Assembly (NCBI GenBank): GCA_903857795.1
Contig: CAIOGM010000061.1
Coordinates: 1-64,000, forward strand
Reading direction: 5' to 3'
DNA length: 64,000 bases
Origin: an uncultured Geobacter sp.
GTDB taxonomy: Bacteria; Desulfobacterota; Desulfuromonadia; Geobacterales; CAIOGM01
How positions within the stretch are numbered: position 1 is the first letter of the stretch; each line of letters starts with the position of its first letter. Shown piece by piece: positions 1-8,005 of this stretch. A program made the position numbers and the translations under genes. Below the pieces are notes generated by a model. It saw nothing but the letters and a program-made list of their open reading frames with translations. It made no database searches and was not told the origin of the DNA.

Positions 1-1
1 G

Positions 2-229
2 ACCATAGATTACCCACAGGCATTCGTTGACGCCATCGTGGCCGGAATAGCGGCGCAGCTCTCCGTTGACCATGGCTCCGGATCGTGGGTGTCACCGCTC
101 AGTGGCGATTACCCTGTCGGCATCACCTACAACGGGGCCGACATATCACAGGTGTCGTGGCATAGCGGGGTAACGTGGACCTACCACTATAACGCGGCAA
201 GCCAACTCGTCAGTATTACGGAGTCATAG
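2..229 (+). CDS. prophage structural protein, C-terminal end only
   Basis: The reading frame is open from the first base of the window to the TAG at 227-229, so this is the 3' end of a gene that begins outside; the GTG start in the ORF track (position 38) is artificial. The visible 75 residues are rich in Ser, Gly, Tyr and Trp (for example SQVSWHSGVTW), as in beta-rich virion proteins. I do not recognise the family. It lies one base before the next gene, and the genes after it are head-tail joining and tail genes, so a head or connector role is likely by position only. Confidence 0.5.
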   Translation, partial: TIDYPQAFVDAIVAGIAAQLSVDHGSGSWVSPLSGDYPVGITYNGADISQVSWHSGVTWTYHYNAASQLVSITES

Positions 230-230
230 C

Positions 231-641
231 GTGTTCCTTGGTTCCGTGCCCCTCACCAGCATCATCTACGCAGCCCAAGACAACACCGCTCCCGACGTTG
301 CCATGCAGACCTCGGTGCTCAATATGCTCACCGAATCAGGGCGGCCGGCGGTAGTCACCCGCACCGGTGATCAGAGTTATGATCCTGCGACCGGTACCAT
401 GACTGCGGGTGTCGGCAGTGTGTGGGCCGTGCAGGCGCTTCAGATGGATTACAGTAACCGGGAGATAGACGGCTCAGTTGTTCAGCGGGGAGATGCGAAG
501 TTTCTGGTTCCGGGAGTGTCGAAGGCGCCGCAGGTTAACGACATCATGACATTCGCCGGTATCGCCTGGCGAGTTATCAACACCACCGCCGTGGCGCCGC
601 AGGGATACCCGATCCTCTACACCGTACAGGGGCGGCGCTGA
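231..641 (+). CDS. phage head-closure / stopper-like protein
   Basis: This 136-residue protein has the pattern of small siphovirus head-tail joining (stopper) proteins: an early TRTGDQSYDP segment (a strand plus the 'tyDp.tG' turn), a central GSVVQRGDAKFLVPG segment and a late P.VND...F.G..WRV segment ending in a strand. Such proteins close the DNA channel of the head and receive the tail. The GTG start directly follows the previous stop; an ATG at about 302 is an alternative. Its stop overlaps the next start (TGATG), as in a compact phage operon. The assignment rests on pattern and gene order, not on an unmistakable motif. Confidence 0.55.
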   Translation: MFLGSVPLTSIIYAAQDNTAPDVAMQTSVLNMLTESGRPAVVTRTGDQSYDPATGTMTAGVGSVWAVQALQMDYSNREIDGSVVQRGDAKFLVPGVSKAPQVNDIMTFAGIAWRVINTTAVAPQGYPILYTVQGRR

Positions 642-1039
642 TGGCCGGGAGCTTCGCCATAGACCTCACCCGGTTCTGCCAGAAGGCGGACCTGGACATG
701 AAGACTGTCATCCGGAAGATCACCCTGGAGGCGTTCAAGCGGATCATCCTCCGCACACCAGTTGATACCGGCATGGCCAGAGGGAATTGGCAGGTATCGG
801 CAGGGGCTCCGGTCACGGTGCAGATCTCTGACGGGGATAAATCCGGCACCGCCACGTTATCCAAGTCCGAAGCTGGGGTCCTCTCCTGGCAGTGCCAAGG
901 GTCGCTGTTCATGGTGAACAATCTGCCGTACATCGGGAAGCTTGAGTATGGGATCAGCAAACAGGCGCCCCAAGGGATGGTGCGCCTCACCATGACAGAG
1001 ATGCAGGCGTGGGCGCAGAGCGCAGGGAGCACGACGTAA
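641..1039 (+). CDS. HK97 gp10-like tail completion / neck protein
   Basis: This 132-residue protein carries the two signatures of the HK97-gp10-like family: RTPVDTGMARGNW near residues 43-57 and a C-terminal NNLPYIGKLEYG segment followed by APQGMVRLTM. These proteins form part of the neck between head and tail in siphoviruses. It overlaps the genes on both sides (TGATG upstream, TAATG downstream), so it is translated as part of the tail operon. The length is normal for the family and nothing looks broken. Confidence 0.75.
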   Translation: MAGSFAIDLTRFCQKADLDMKTVIRKITLEAFKRIILRTPVDTGMARGNWQVSAGAPVTVQISDGDKSGTATLSKSEAGVLSWQCQGSLFMVNNLPYIGKLEYGISKQAPQGMVRLTMTEMQAWAQSAGSTT

Positions 1040-1365
1040 TGAGCGCCACCATCTACACCGACATCCGCGCCGCGCTGGAGCAGCGACTCAGCACTATGCC
1101 GGGGCTCCCCGCTGTTGCCTGGGAGAACGTGAAATATGTCCCCGTGGTCGGCACTCCCTATCTGGAGCCGGCGCTGATGTGGGCGGAAGGCGCGCAGGCT
1201 GAGATAGGCGCCACCGGCCGCAACTGGGAGCGGGGTATCTACCAGATCACCGCGGTTTTCCCACTGGACAGACCACTGGCGTCAACATCGCTGTTGATGC
1301 TACGGCCAAAACCATCACCAGGGCTTCTGCAGGGTTTAATACCATCGACGGGTTCCCTCTGGTAA
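1039..1365 (+). pseudogene. tail terminator protein, truncated at the 3' end
   Basis: The start is the ATG at 1039 inside TAATG, not the 1009 start of the ORF track. The first ~74 residues (TIYTDIRAALEQRL ... RNWERGIYQITAVFP) match the N-terminal half of DUF4128-type tail terminator proteins, which cap the tail tube and join it to the head. Family members run to about 130 residues. Here the frame loses all family character after AVFP at about 1260 and ends at 1365, while the -1 frame from the same point reads as tail-tube protein. I infer an internal deletion joining two genes, or an assembly collapse. The heptamer TTTCCCA (1257-1263) at the junction would allow a -1 shift, which could be chance. 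Confidence 0.6.
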
Positions 1366-1976
1366 CTGCCGGGGTACCGGTACTGAAAGTCAGCATGAAG
1401 GGCAACACCGATGCGGGGAACAATGACGCCGTGTGGACCGTCACCACCCTGACTGACACGGTGATGACCTTCACGACCATGACGGGCTCAGTGACTAAAA
1501 CCACCACCGCAGGGATCACCGTCAACCAGGACACGGTGAACTCCTCACTGGTGGCAGCCACTACCATCGCACCGTTCGACAGCTTCACTGGGGCGATCAC
1601 CGAAGGCGGCAACGTCATCGCCCACGTAACCGGTTGGGACGTCAAAGTCGACCAGACCGTGACGCCCAACTTTGCCTGCGGCAGCGACTCTGCGCAGTCG
1701 GTGTCTGTCGGAACCATCAAGGTCACGGGCAACATCACCGTCTATTACATCGATCAGGCACTCCGGAAGAAGTTCATCAACGGCACCGGGTCCAGTCTGA
1801 TCCTCACCATGGGGTCCGTGGCTGCAACCAAGGCCTATCAGCTTGCTCTTGGCACTGTGAAATATACCAGTAACAGCCGGGATGATGCCGAAATGGCACG
1901 TACTGAATCGCTGGCCTTCAGCGCCACCTATGATGCCACCAACCTCTCCACCCTGATGATCACCCGCACCCCGTAA
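1260..1976 (+). pseudogene. phage major tail tube protein, start missing
   Basis: The frame reads TGQTTGVNIAVDATAKTITR and then the ORF-track protein from the ATG at 1395 to TAA at 1976. The body (TSFTGAITEGG-like DSFTGAITEGGNVIAHVTG, then VTGNITVYYIDQALRKKF) is typical of siphovirus tail tube proteins, which stack as hexameric rings around the DNA channel. No ATG, GTG or TTG lies between 1260 and 1395, and the conserved reading starts in mid-gene, so the normal start is absent. It runs in the -1 frame relative to the tail terminator remnant before it. Translation could begin at 1395 (193 residues) or by frameshift from the upstream gene; otherwise the gene is dead. Confidence 0.6.
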
Positions 1977-2077
1977 CCAGTTGGCGGCAGCCGCCACCCT
2001 TCGGCTGGGGGGCTCGGGATTGGCCCGGCCCCCTTACCGCCGATTTTTATCACTGACGAACTATAAGGAGCATCACC

Positions 2078-2470
2078 ATGAGCAAGAGTTTCGACCTCGC
2101 CGACCTCGACCAGGATCAGACCGCAACCATCCCTCTCGTCCATCCCGCAACCGGGGATGAGCTGGGCGCCACCGCCACCGTCTACGGACAGGACAGCGAC
2201 ATCTTCCGCGCAGAGTCCCGCAAAGCCGAAGCTCGTTACACCGAATACTCCAGACGCAACCGGGGAAAGTTCATGCCTCCCGAAGATCGTGAGCGGCTGG
2301 ACAAAACGAAACTGGTCGCCTGCACCAAGTCCATCGACGGGCTGGCCTACAAGGGTGAAGACCTCACCGATGTTGAAGAGATCTTCAACCGCTTCCCGTG
2401 GGTGCAGGAACAGGTCACCCAGGGGGTCATGGAGCGGGCAAATTTTATCAAGGGCTCTGCGACGAAGTAA
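2078..2470 (+). CDS. tail assembly chaperone, G-type short form
   Basis: This 130-residue acidic protein lies between the tail tube and tape measure genes, the fixed position of the siphovirus tail assembly chaperone (lambda gpG). It has a good RBS (AAGGAG, 2067-2072). The last part (VEEIFNRFPWVQEQVTQ) is followed by the in-frame heptamer A AAT TTT at 2440-2446 and then by a short tail to the stop. The frame -1 to it is open to 2826 and has no start codon of its own in a usable place, which is the classic G/GT arrangement. Chaperones of this kind coat the tape measure before tube assembly and are absent from the virion. Confidence 0.75.
   Translation: MSKSFDLADLDQDQTATIPLVHPATGDELGATATVYGQDSDIFRAESRKAEARYTEYSRRNRGKFMPPEDRERLDKTKLVACTKSIDGLAYKGEDLTDVEEIFNRFPWVQEQVTQGVMERANFIKGSATK
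2440..2446 (+). other. programmed -1 frameshift site (slippery heptamer)
   Basis: AAATTTT is read in the 0 frame as gcA AAT TTT, which fits the X XXY YYZ rule for -1 slippage. It sits about 24 bases before the 0-frame stop, inside the overlap with the -1 frame. The site and its position match the G/GT frameshift known from lambda-like and many other tailed phages. Confidence 0.75.
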
Positions 2471-2826
2471 CCGCGTATGCAGAGAGTCAGTTTGAACTGA
2501 ACCGCATCCCCAAGGGAGCGTCAACATCCCTCCGGGATCAGTACGAACAGGTGGAACGGGTAGCCGGCATCACCCCGCCAGAATTGGTGGGGCTGCCGGA
2601 GCTCCCCGAATGTGCGGCGCACGTCTGGCGCTGGTATCACCAGGTGAGTGCAACCAGGCAATGCGGCATGACGGTAAACCCGATAACGCACCAGGAGATA
2701 GACGCCTGGGGCCGCCTACGGGGGATCAGGCCGCTGGTGTGGGAGCTGGAAGCGCTGTTCGGCATTGACGGCGCGTTCATGGCCCACATCGCCGAAGAGA
2801 GCAAACGCGACGCCCCGAAGAAGTAA
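2441..2826 (+). CDS. tail assembly chaperone T extension, made by -1 frameshift
   Basis: After slippage the frame reads KFYQGLCDEVTAYAESQFEL and continues to TAA at 2826, adding about 127 residues to the G protein. The ORF-track start at 2398 lies inside the G frame and is not a credible start. The extension includes a Cys/His/Trp-containing segment (ECAAHVWRWYHQ) and a charged C-terminus (EESKRDAPKK). In lambda the T part of gpGT binds tail tube subunits and brings them to the tape measure. The tape measure gene follows after 9 bases, which supports the role. Confidence 0.7.
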
Positions 2827-2835
2827 GGAGAGGAC

Positions 2836-5634
2836 ATGGTTGACATCTTTCAGCTTGGCTTAGAAGTCCGCTCCGACGGGGTTGTCGTTGCTTCCGACAG
2901 ATTGAAGCAGCTATCGAAATCAGGAGAAGAGGCGGAGAAGGGCGCCGGGGGGCTCTCCGCCGTCTTCGACAAGCTGGGTTATTCCCTGCAGAACCTGCAA
3001 TCACTGATGATGAAAGCCGCCTCGGCACTGGCGCTGCTGAAACTGGCGGAACTAGCGAAGGATGCCATGCTGCTGTCGGCCCGGTACGAGACCCTGGGCG
3101 TGGTCATGACGGTAATCGGCAAGAACGCCGGCAAGACTCAGTCGGAGATGGCGGGGTTCCAGCAGGCACTACAGAAGACCGGGATCTCCGCCATTGAGGC
3201 TCGTCAGGGTCTGGCGCTCATGGGACAGGCTCAGATCGACTTTGCCAACTCGGGGAAGCTGGCCCGGATCGCTCAGGATGCTGCCGTGGTGGGTAACATC
3301 AACTCCTCTGAGGCGTTCAACCGGATGATCACCGGCTTGGCGACGGGTCAGAGCATCATGCTGCACCACCTGGGGCTGATGACGAACTTCGAGTCAGCCT
3401 ATGTGAAAGCGGCGGCGGCGGCCGGCAAGACCACCAAGGATCTGACCGAAACGGAGAAGTCCACCATCCGGATGAATGAGGTGATTCGTGCTGGGGTGGG
3501 GATCGCCGGTTCGTACGAGGCGGCGATGGGGACAGCCGGCAAACAGCTGAACTCCATGAAGCGCTATTGGTCGGACCTGATGGTGCAGGTGGGCTCCTCG
3601 ATGCAGGGGCCGCTGCTGGAAGGAGTGACCGGGATTACTGCGGCGCTGAAGTTTCTCTCCAGCCATTTCGAAGAGGTCAAGCTGGCAGCTATGGCGGCGC
3701 TGTCTGTTCTGTCTGGCATCGCCGTATTCATGGCTTCATCGTTCGCCCCTGTCGTGATCACAGGGGCGTCTATAGCGCTATCAGCGGGATCACTCCATAC
3801 CACCGCTATAGCGACTATCGGAACGGGGGCATATACGGCCATGGTACCCGTGGCGGCGTCCACCGTGTGCTCTGGGGAGGTGACGCTCCGAGGCTCCGGT
3901 CAGGTGGACGTTACCCTGAAATTCTACACGGCAGGGCTCGGCGTCACTGCTGTGAAATCCCAGACGGTCACGCTGTCCGGCTCGTTGCAGACCATCAAAA
4001 TTGAGAACGTCAACTCAGGCGCATCGGCGGCAACGTGCCGCATCATCGTACGGTCCACGGCGGCATCGGCAACGGAATGGTACGGCAGCCAGTTCAAAGT
4101 TTACGCGGGGAACCGGACGCTACGTTATTGCTCTGGTACCGGATTCATCACCTCCCCCGCCGACACGCCGCCGAACACTGCATACGTTCCCCGCATTGTG
4201 CAACCGGCACTGGTGAAGCGAGAGATACCCATCCCTGGCTCCGGCTCATCATCCACCAGGCTCTCATATGGAGAGCTCACCCTTGCCAACGCTGACGGAG
4301 TGCTTGACTATCTGACGGCCTACGATTTCAGCGGCAGGCCAATCACCATCCGGGCTGGGGAGCAAGGCGGCGCATTCCCGTCGGGGTATCCGGTTCAGCT
4401 CGTCGCGGTGGTCGATGGGGTGACGGTGAGCCTACGGGAAATGGCCGTCAAGCTCAAATCGCCCCGCGCCAATTGGGAGCAGCCGGTTGCCACCGCAACG
4501 TATGCGGGGACGGGAGGAGTTGAAGGGGATACTTCGCTGACCGATACCATCAAGCCGGTTGTCCTAGGGGCGTGTGGTCCCATGACTCCCATATTGGTAA
4601 ATTCCACTACTGGTAAAAACATCTACCAGTACAATGTGCCATCAGTGGTCTACTCTCCTGTTGTGTCAAACTCCGACACCAAAGCCGTATCAGTGGCAGA
4701 GGGCGGGAATGCACTCACTGCGTCAACGGAGTTTTACGCCAATTCGGCGGCCATGCTGGCAGAGGCTACCAACCCCGCTTGGTCGGGTGATTACAAAATC
4801 TGTCCCACTGAGGGGATGTTCCTGCTGAAGAGCGGTCACACGGGGAAAATAAGCTGCAAGCTGTCACCGGGACGAGACGTAGAGTTGTGCATTCGGGACG
4901 TTGTGCGAAACATCGCCGGTTCCGACGTTGACCACAGCATGAGTTATGAAACAGCAGGATTCCAGACGCGCAGAACGTCGCTGACCGGATACGCAGGTAC
5001 GGTAATCACTCAGGGGAAAACCATCGCGCAACTGATGGACGACATCGTAAACCCTATCGCGTGCTGGTGGGGATTCCGCGTGGATGGTTCGGTGGTGGTC
5101 GGCTCCTATTACGATGACGCTGATGCTGGGGCGTCGGCATCCATCAGTTATTCAGATATCGTGTCGTTCTCCCGCGAACAAGCTCCGCTGATATGGCGGG
5201 TGACGGTTCGGTGCAATCACAATTTCGCTGTTCACTCTGCAACTGATGTCTTTGGGACAGTGGCTCCCGCAGTCTCGCAATCATATCAGCGAGAGTGGGA
5301 GAGCAGCGTGTTCACTGGTCCATTGCCAATATACAAAACTCGCCACCCGTCAGCTACAGAGATGACTTTTGATTCCATCAACGCCCGATACAGCGATGGG
5401 TATGACGGGTGGATTTACTCTCTGCAAAATCCGTATGACATGACCGGACGGGGCCGCGAAATCCTCCGCATCACCGCACGCCTCGACTCCACCGAGATTG
5501 CCGCGCTCGACATCGGCGCAGTCTGCACCGTCACCATGCCACGGCTGGGACTCTCCGCTGGACGGAACTACCTCGTAACCGGAATCCAAACTGACGCAGT
5601 GCGCGGCACTGCCGATCTCACTCTCTGGGGATAA
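2836..5634 (+). CDS. fusion of tape measure N-terminus to a distal tail (hub-like) protein
   Basis: A strong RBS (AAGGAGAGGACATG) precedes this 932-residue ORF. Residues 1 to about 298 are a tape measure N-terminus: a Lys/Ala-rich helical region (LKQLSKSGEEAEKG), repeated helices and a hydrophobic helix (AAMAALSVLSGIAVFM). From about residue 300 the character changes abruptly to beta-rich sequence (SGEVTLRGSGQVDVTLKF, then SYGELTLANADGVLDYLTAY) ending in a domain like those of baseplate-hub or tail-tip proteins. Tape measures set tail length and usually exceed 600 residues, so one of 300 joined to a tip protein is abnormal. I infer an in-frame deletion of the rest of the tape measure and possibly neighbouring tail genes, or an assembly artefact. 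A perfect inverted repeat lies at the join. Confidence 0.6.
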   Translation: MVDIFQLGLEVRSDGVVVASDRLKQLSKSGEEAEKGAGGLSAVFDKLGYSLQNLQSLMMKAASALALLKLAELAKDAMLLSARYETLGVVMTVIGKNAGKTQSEMAGFQQALQKTGISAIEARQGLALMGQAQIDFANSGKLARIAQDAAVVGNINSSEAFNRMITGLATGQSIMLHHLGLMTNFESAYVKAAAAAGKTTKDLTETEKSTIRMNEVIRAGVGIAGSYEAAMGTAGKQLNSMKRYWSDLMVQVGSSMQGPLLEGVTGITAALKFLSSHFEEVKLAAMAALSVLSGIAVFMASSFAPVVITGASIALSAGSLHTTAIATIGTGAYTAMVPVAASTVCSGEVTLRGSGQVDVTLKFYTAGLGVTAVKSQTVTLSGSLQTIKIENVNSGASAATCRIIVRSTAASATEWYGSQFKVYAGNRTLRYCSGTGFITSPADTPPNTAYVPRIVQPALVKREIPIPGSGSSSTRLSYGELTLANADGVLDYLTAYDFSGRPITIRAGEQGGAFPSGYPVQLVAVVDGVTVSLREMAVKLKSPRANWEQPVATATYAGTGGVEGDTSLTDTIKPVVLGACGPMTPILVNSTTGKNIYQYNVPSVVYSPVVSNSDTKAVSVAEGGNALTASTEFYANSAAMLAEATNPAWSGDYKICPTEGMFLLKSGHTGKISCKLSPGRDVELCIRDVVRNIAGSDVDHSMSYETAGFQTRRTSLTGYAGTVITQGKTIAQLMDDIVNPIACWWGFRVDGSVVVGSYYDDADAGASASISYSDIVSFSREQAPLIWRVTVRCNHNFAVHSATDVFGTVAPAVSQSYQREWESSVFTGPLPIYKTRHPSATEMTFDSINARYSDGYDGWIYSLQNPYDMTGRGREILRITARLDSTEIAALDIGAVCTVTMPRLGLSAGRNYLVTGIQTDAVRGTADLTLWG
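3744..3768. repeat. 9-bp perfect inverted repeat at the tape-measure fusion point
   Basis: CGCCCCTGT and ACAGGGGCG are perfect inverse copies separated by 7 bases. Just after them is ATAGCGCTAT, a 10-bp palindrome. They fall where the ORF changes from helical tape measure to beta-rich tail protein, so they may mark or have promoted the deletion. This is an inference from position. Confidence 0.45.
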
Positions 5635-5635
5635 T

Positions 5636-6505
5636 ATGAGCAATTGCCTGTTTGCATGGCCTGACCGAGTATTGCCGACATCTACCATTACCCCGACATT
5701 CACCGGAGGCTCGTGGACGCTCCCGCTCACCAATCTGCAGGATCCGGCGCTTGGGACGGTGGCACGGAGTACCAACGCTCTTACGTCGTCAACGACATTT
5801 GACATTGACCTGGGCGCAACGCGGGAACTCAGGGTGTTCGCCATCCCCGACCACAATATGAGTTCGGCGGCGACTATCCGAGTCATCGCAGCCACTGACG
5901 CCTCGTTTGCTTCATGGGTGGCCGACTCTGGCCCACAATCAGTCTGGCCGCGCTACTACCCCGCTGGGTCTCTCCCTGCTACCCATGAGAGTTACGCAGA
6001 CGGCAAATTGACTGCAGAGGCACGGTCAGGACTCCGCTCTGGATGGTGGTATGCGCTCACCAGTACCGTCCAGGCGCGATATGTGCGGGTAATGATCTCC
6101 GATGCATCCAACCCATCCGGATACGTGCAGATCAACCGATTCATCTGCGCTCCCGCGTGGCAACCGGCGCTGAACATGAGCATGGGAGCACAATCGGTGT
6201 GGGTGGCCAACACCGACCAAATTCAGACCCTGGGCGGAGCGACATGGTTCGACAGGCGCACCCCGCGCCGCAGCCAGCAGGTCACCCTTGAAGCGCTGAC
6301 CACCAACCAGGTGATGACGTGGGCGTGGGAGATGCAGCGGATACTGGGGATCGACGGGGAATTATTCTTTGTTTTCGATCCGGATGACACCGATTTGCTG
6401 CTGAAACAACGCTCGTTCCTCGCCAATGTCCGGCAACTCAGCGCCATCGAATACCCGTATTACAACGCCTGCAAAACTGCGCTGGAATTAATAGAAAAAC
6501 TCTGA
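5636..6505 (+). CDS. prophage tail protein, beta-sandwich, function unknown
   Basis: This 289-residue protein starts one base after the previous stop. The first two thirds alternate beta strands and Ser/Thr-rich loops, with a segment resembling discoidin/galactose-binding-like folds (RYVRVMISDASNPSGYVQINRF, a typical last strand pair of F5/8-type modules). The C-terminal part has a tryptophan-rich helix (MTWAWEMQRILGIDG) and an acidic DPDDTD loop. Its place after the tail hub and before lysis genes fits a distal tail or receptor-binding component. I do not recognise an exact family, and there is no chaperone gene after it. Confidence 0.55.
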   Translation: MSNCLFAWPDRVLPTSTITPTFTGGSWTLPLTNLQDPALGTVARSTNALTSSTTFDIDLGATRELRVFAIPDHNMSSAATIRVIAATDASFASWVADSGPQSVWPRYYPAGSLPATHESYADGKLTAEARSGLRSGWWYALTSTVQARYVRVMISDASNPSGYVQINRFICAPAWQPALNMSMGAQSVWVANTDQIQTLGGATWFDRRTPRRSQQVTLEALTTNQVMTWAWEMQRILGIDGELFFVFDPDDTDLLLKQRSFLANVRQLSAIEYPYYNACKTALELIEKL

Positions 6506-6515
6506 GGGGGATGAA

Positions 6516-6902
6516 ATGGCTGACGAGAAATGTGTGGAACATGGCGCAAAAGTGGATGCGCTGATGGATCAAATTGAGTCGATGCATGGGGCGGTTCGGG
6601 ATATTGCGCAGTATGTTCCGAAAATTGAGGTAGCGCTTGAACGGTTGGCGAATGTTCAAGATGTGCTGAAATCCTACGCTGATGTGAACAAAGAACAGTT
6701 CCAAATTCTCCGGTCTCAGTCGGAAGAAATCCACCTCCTGCAGATGAAAGTCACCGCCAACGAGGGGCGGCTGATCATCCTGGAGCAAAGCCGTAACGGT
6801 ATCATGGGCGTGGCAAATAATGTGCTCACCTGGGGCGTTGTGGCGGCGCTGGCGGGGGTGGCTGTCCTCATGGCTACCCATGGCGTGGGGTTAGGTAAAT
6901 GA
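6516..6902 (+). CDS. coiled-coil protein with C-terminal membrane segment (lysis region)
   Basis: This 128-residue protein has a long amphipathic helix region (residues ~10-95, with heptads such as IEVALERLANVQDVLKSY and LLQMKVTANEGRLIILEQ) and one C-terminal membrane helix (VLTWGVVAALAGVAVLM). This resembles XhlA/hemolysin-type accessory lysis proteins that work with a holin. It has an AGGGGG-type RBS and overlaps the lysozyme gene by 4 bases (ATGA), placing it at the head of the lysis cassette. The role is inferred from layout and topology. Confidence 0.55.
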   Translation: MADEKCVEHGAKVDALMDQIESMHGAVRDIAQYVPKIEVALERLANVQDVLKSYADVNKEQFQILRSQSEEIHLLQMKVTANEGRLIILEQSRNGIMGVANNVLTWGVVAALAGVAVLMATHGVGLGK

Positions 6903-7333
6903 GGCGTACCAATCCAGCAGGGATAGCGCTGATTCGGGTATCCGAGGGATGCGAGTTGACTGCGTACAAATGTCCCGCCGGTATCTGGACGATAGGATAT
7001 GGTAGCACTCACTGCGTGTTTCCTGGACTGGTGATCTCCAAAGCCGACGCCGGTCAACGGCTCATGTCTGATCTCATCGTAGCGGAGAGAGCGGTGGAGC
7101 ATTCCGTTACGGTGCCGCTGAGTGATAACCAGTTCTCCGCGCTGGTCAGCTTCACGTTCAACCTGGGGGCTGGATCGTTGGAGAAATCGACGTTGCTGAA
7201 ACGACTCAACGCGGGGGATCACGGCGCGGTACCGGCGGAGTTGATGAAATGGTGTCACGTCGGGGGGCGTACCAGCGAGGGGCTCCGGAAACGACGGGAA
7301 GCGGAGGGCAAATTATGGGTAACTCCCTGTTAG
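6899..7333 (+). CDS. phage lysozyme (GH24 endolysin)
   Basis: This 144-residue protein matches the T4/P21-type glycoside hydrolase 24 lysozymes that cut the MurNAc-GlcNAc bond of peptidoglycan at the end of the lytic cycle. The active-site region reads SEGCELTAYKCPAGIWTIGY: the catalytic Glu is in SEG, the Thr follows in GYGST, and Cys stands where many members have Asp (an E-C-T triad, a known natural variant). Later landmarks are LSDNQFSALVSFTFNLG and GGRTSEGLRKRREAE. There is no signal peptide or arrest sequence, so export needs a holin. The gene overlaps both neighbours. Confidence 0.9.
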   Translation: MRRTNPAGIALIRVSEGCELTAYKCPAGIWTIGYGSTHCVFPGLVISKADAGQRLMSDLIVAERAVEHSVTVPLSDNQFSALVSFTFNLGAGSLEKSTLLKRLNAGDHGAVPAELMKWCHVGGRTSEGLRKRREAEGKLWVTPC

Positions 7334-7413
7334 ATAAATTATTTGATGTCATCGGCTACATCCACTATTGGCTGAGAAAACGGCCACAACCACCAAAAGG
7401 AGAATCGAAATGA
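7315..7413 (+). CDS. small basic amphipathic ORF (32 aa), lysis cassette
   Basis: This ORF is too short for the ORF track. ATG at 7315 reads MGNSLLDKLFDVIGYIHYWL, then a Lys/Pro-rich tail (RKRPQPPKGESK), to TGA at 7411-7413. It starts inside the lysozyme gene and its stop overlaps the start of the next gene by ATGA, so its reading frame exactly fills the gap between two lysis genes. The single amphipathic helix and basic tail would suit a membrane-associated peptide. No family is recognised, and it may serve only for translational coupling. Confidence 0.45.
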   Translation: MGNSLLDKLFDVIGYIHYWLRKRPQPPKGESK

Positions 7414-7685
7414 AAACGTGCTTCAGTTACATCATCTGCATCCTCATGCTCCTCGTCTCTGCTGTATCGTTTGGGGCTGACTCCGCGCCCGCCACCGCTG
7501 TCCCTGTCGTCGCTGATGCGTCCCTACTCATCTGGGCCAAGGGCAACCTGACGGGCATTCTAGGCATCCTGTTGGCTATGTCTGAACTCATGGCGGCAAG
7601 TCCGTGGTTTAAAGGGAATGGGATTCTCGACTCCATCACCAAGAGCCTGAAGTTTTTGCTGACGAAAGAACAACCATCAGCATGA
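7410..7685 (+). CDS. small membrane protein, holin-like candidate
   Basis: The start is the ATG at 7410, preceded by AAAAGGAGAATCGAA; the ORF-track start at 7368 is too far upstream. The 91-residue product begins with a hydrophobic segment that could be a signal peptide or first membrane helix (CFSYIICILMLLVSAVSFGA) and has a second one (GNLTGILGILLAMSELMA), followed by a basic C-terminus. Two short membrane segments in a 91-residue product next to a lysozyme without its own export signal suggest a holin. No conserved holin motif is visible. It overlaps the next gene by ATGA. Confidence 0.5.
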   Translation: MKTCFSYIICILMLLVSAVSFGADSAPATAVPVVADASLLIWAKGNLTGILGILLAMSELMAASPWFKGNGILDSITKSLKFLLTKEQPSA

Positions 7686-8005
7686 CAGCGTCCATCCTCG
7701 CACTGCTGGCATCATTGGCCGGGATCGTCAGTATCATCATGGAGGTGTGGGTATCCCGCACTCCGGAGCGGAAACAGGAGGTGGCAGATGAGGCAAGAAC
7801 CCGATTACGCTTGGCTGTCCGGAATGGTGATGCTGATACTGTTTCTCAGTGTCTGGATGACCTCCTGCGCGTCACTCCCCCAGCGGCCATACCTCGACCA
7901 GTATCGAACGGTGAAGCTGGCGCAGGGACAGCCAGCACCGAACAGCGGGTGGTTGATCTCGGAGAGCGTGCTGATAGGATTGGTGGAGCGAGCGGAGGCG
8001 TGTAA
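7682..8005 (+). CDS. inner-membrane spanin-like (Rz-like) protein
   Basis: This 107-residue protein has an N-terminal membrane anchor (SILALLASLAGIVSIIMEVWV) followed by a charged helical region (RTPERKQEVADEARTRLRLAV) and a Gly/Ala-rich end. A lipoprotein ORF is embedded in another frame inside it. The nested pair of an anchored protein and a small lipoprotein after a lysozyme is the hallmark of Rz/Rz1 spanins, which disrupt the outer membrane during lysis. The sequence itself is too divergent for a family assignment, so this rests on topology and nesting. Confidence 0.5.
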   Translation: MTASILALLASLAGIVSIIMEVWVSRTPERKQEVADEARTRLRLAVRNGDADTVSQCLDDLLRVTPPAAIPRPVSNGEAGAGTASTEQRVVDLGERADRIGGASGGV

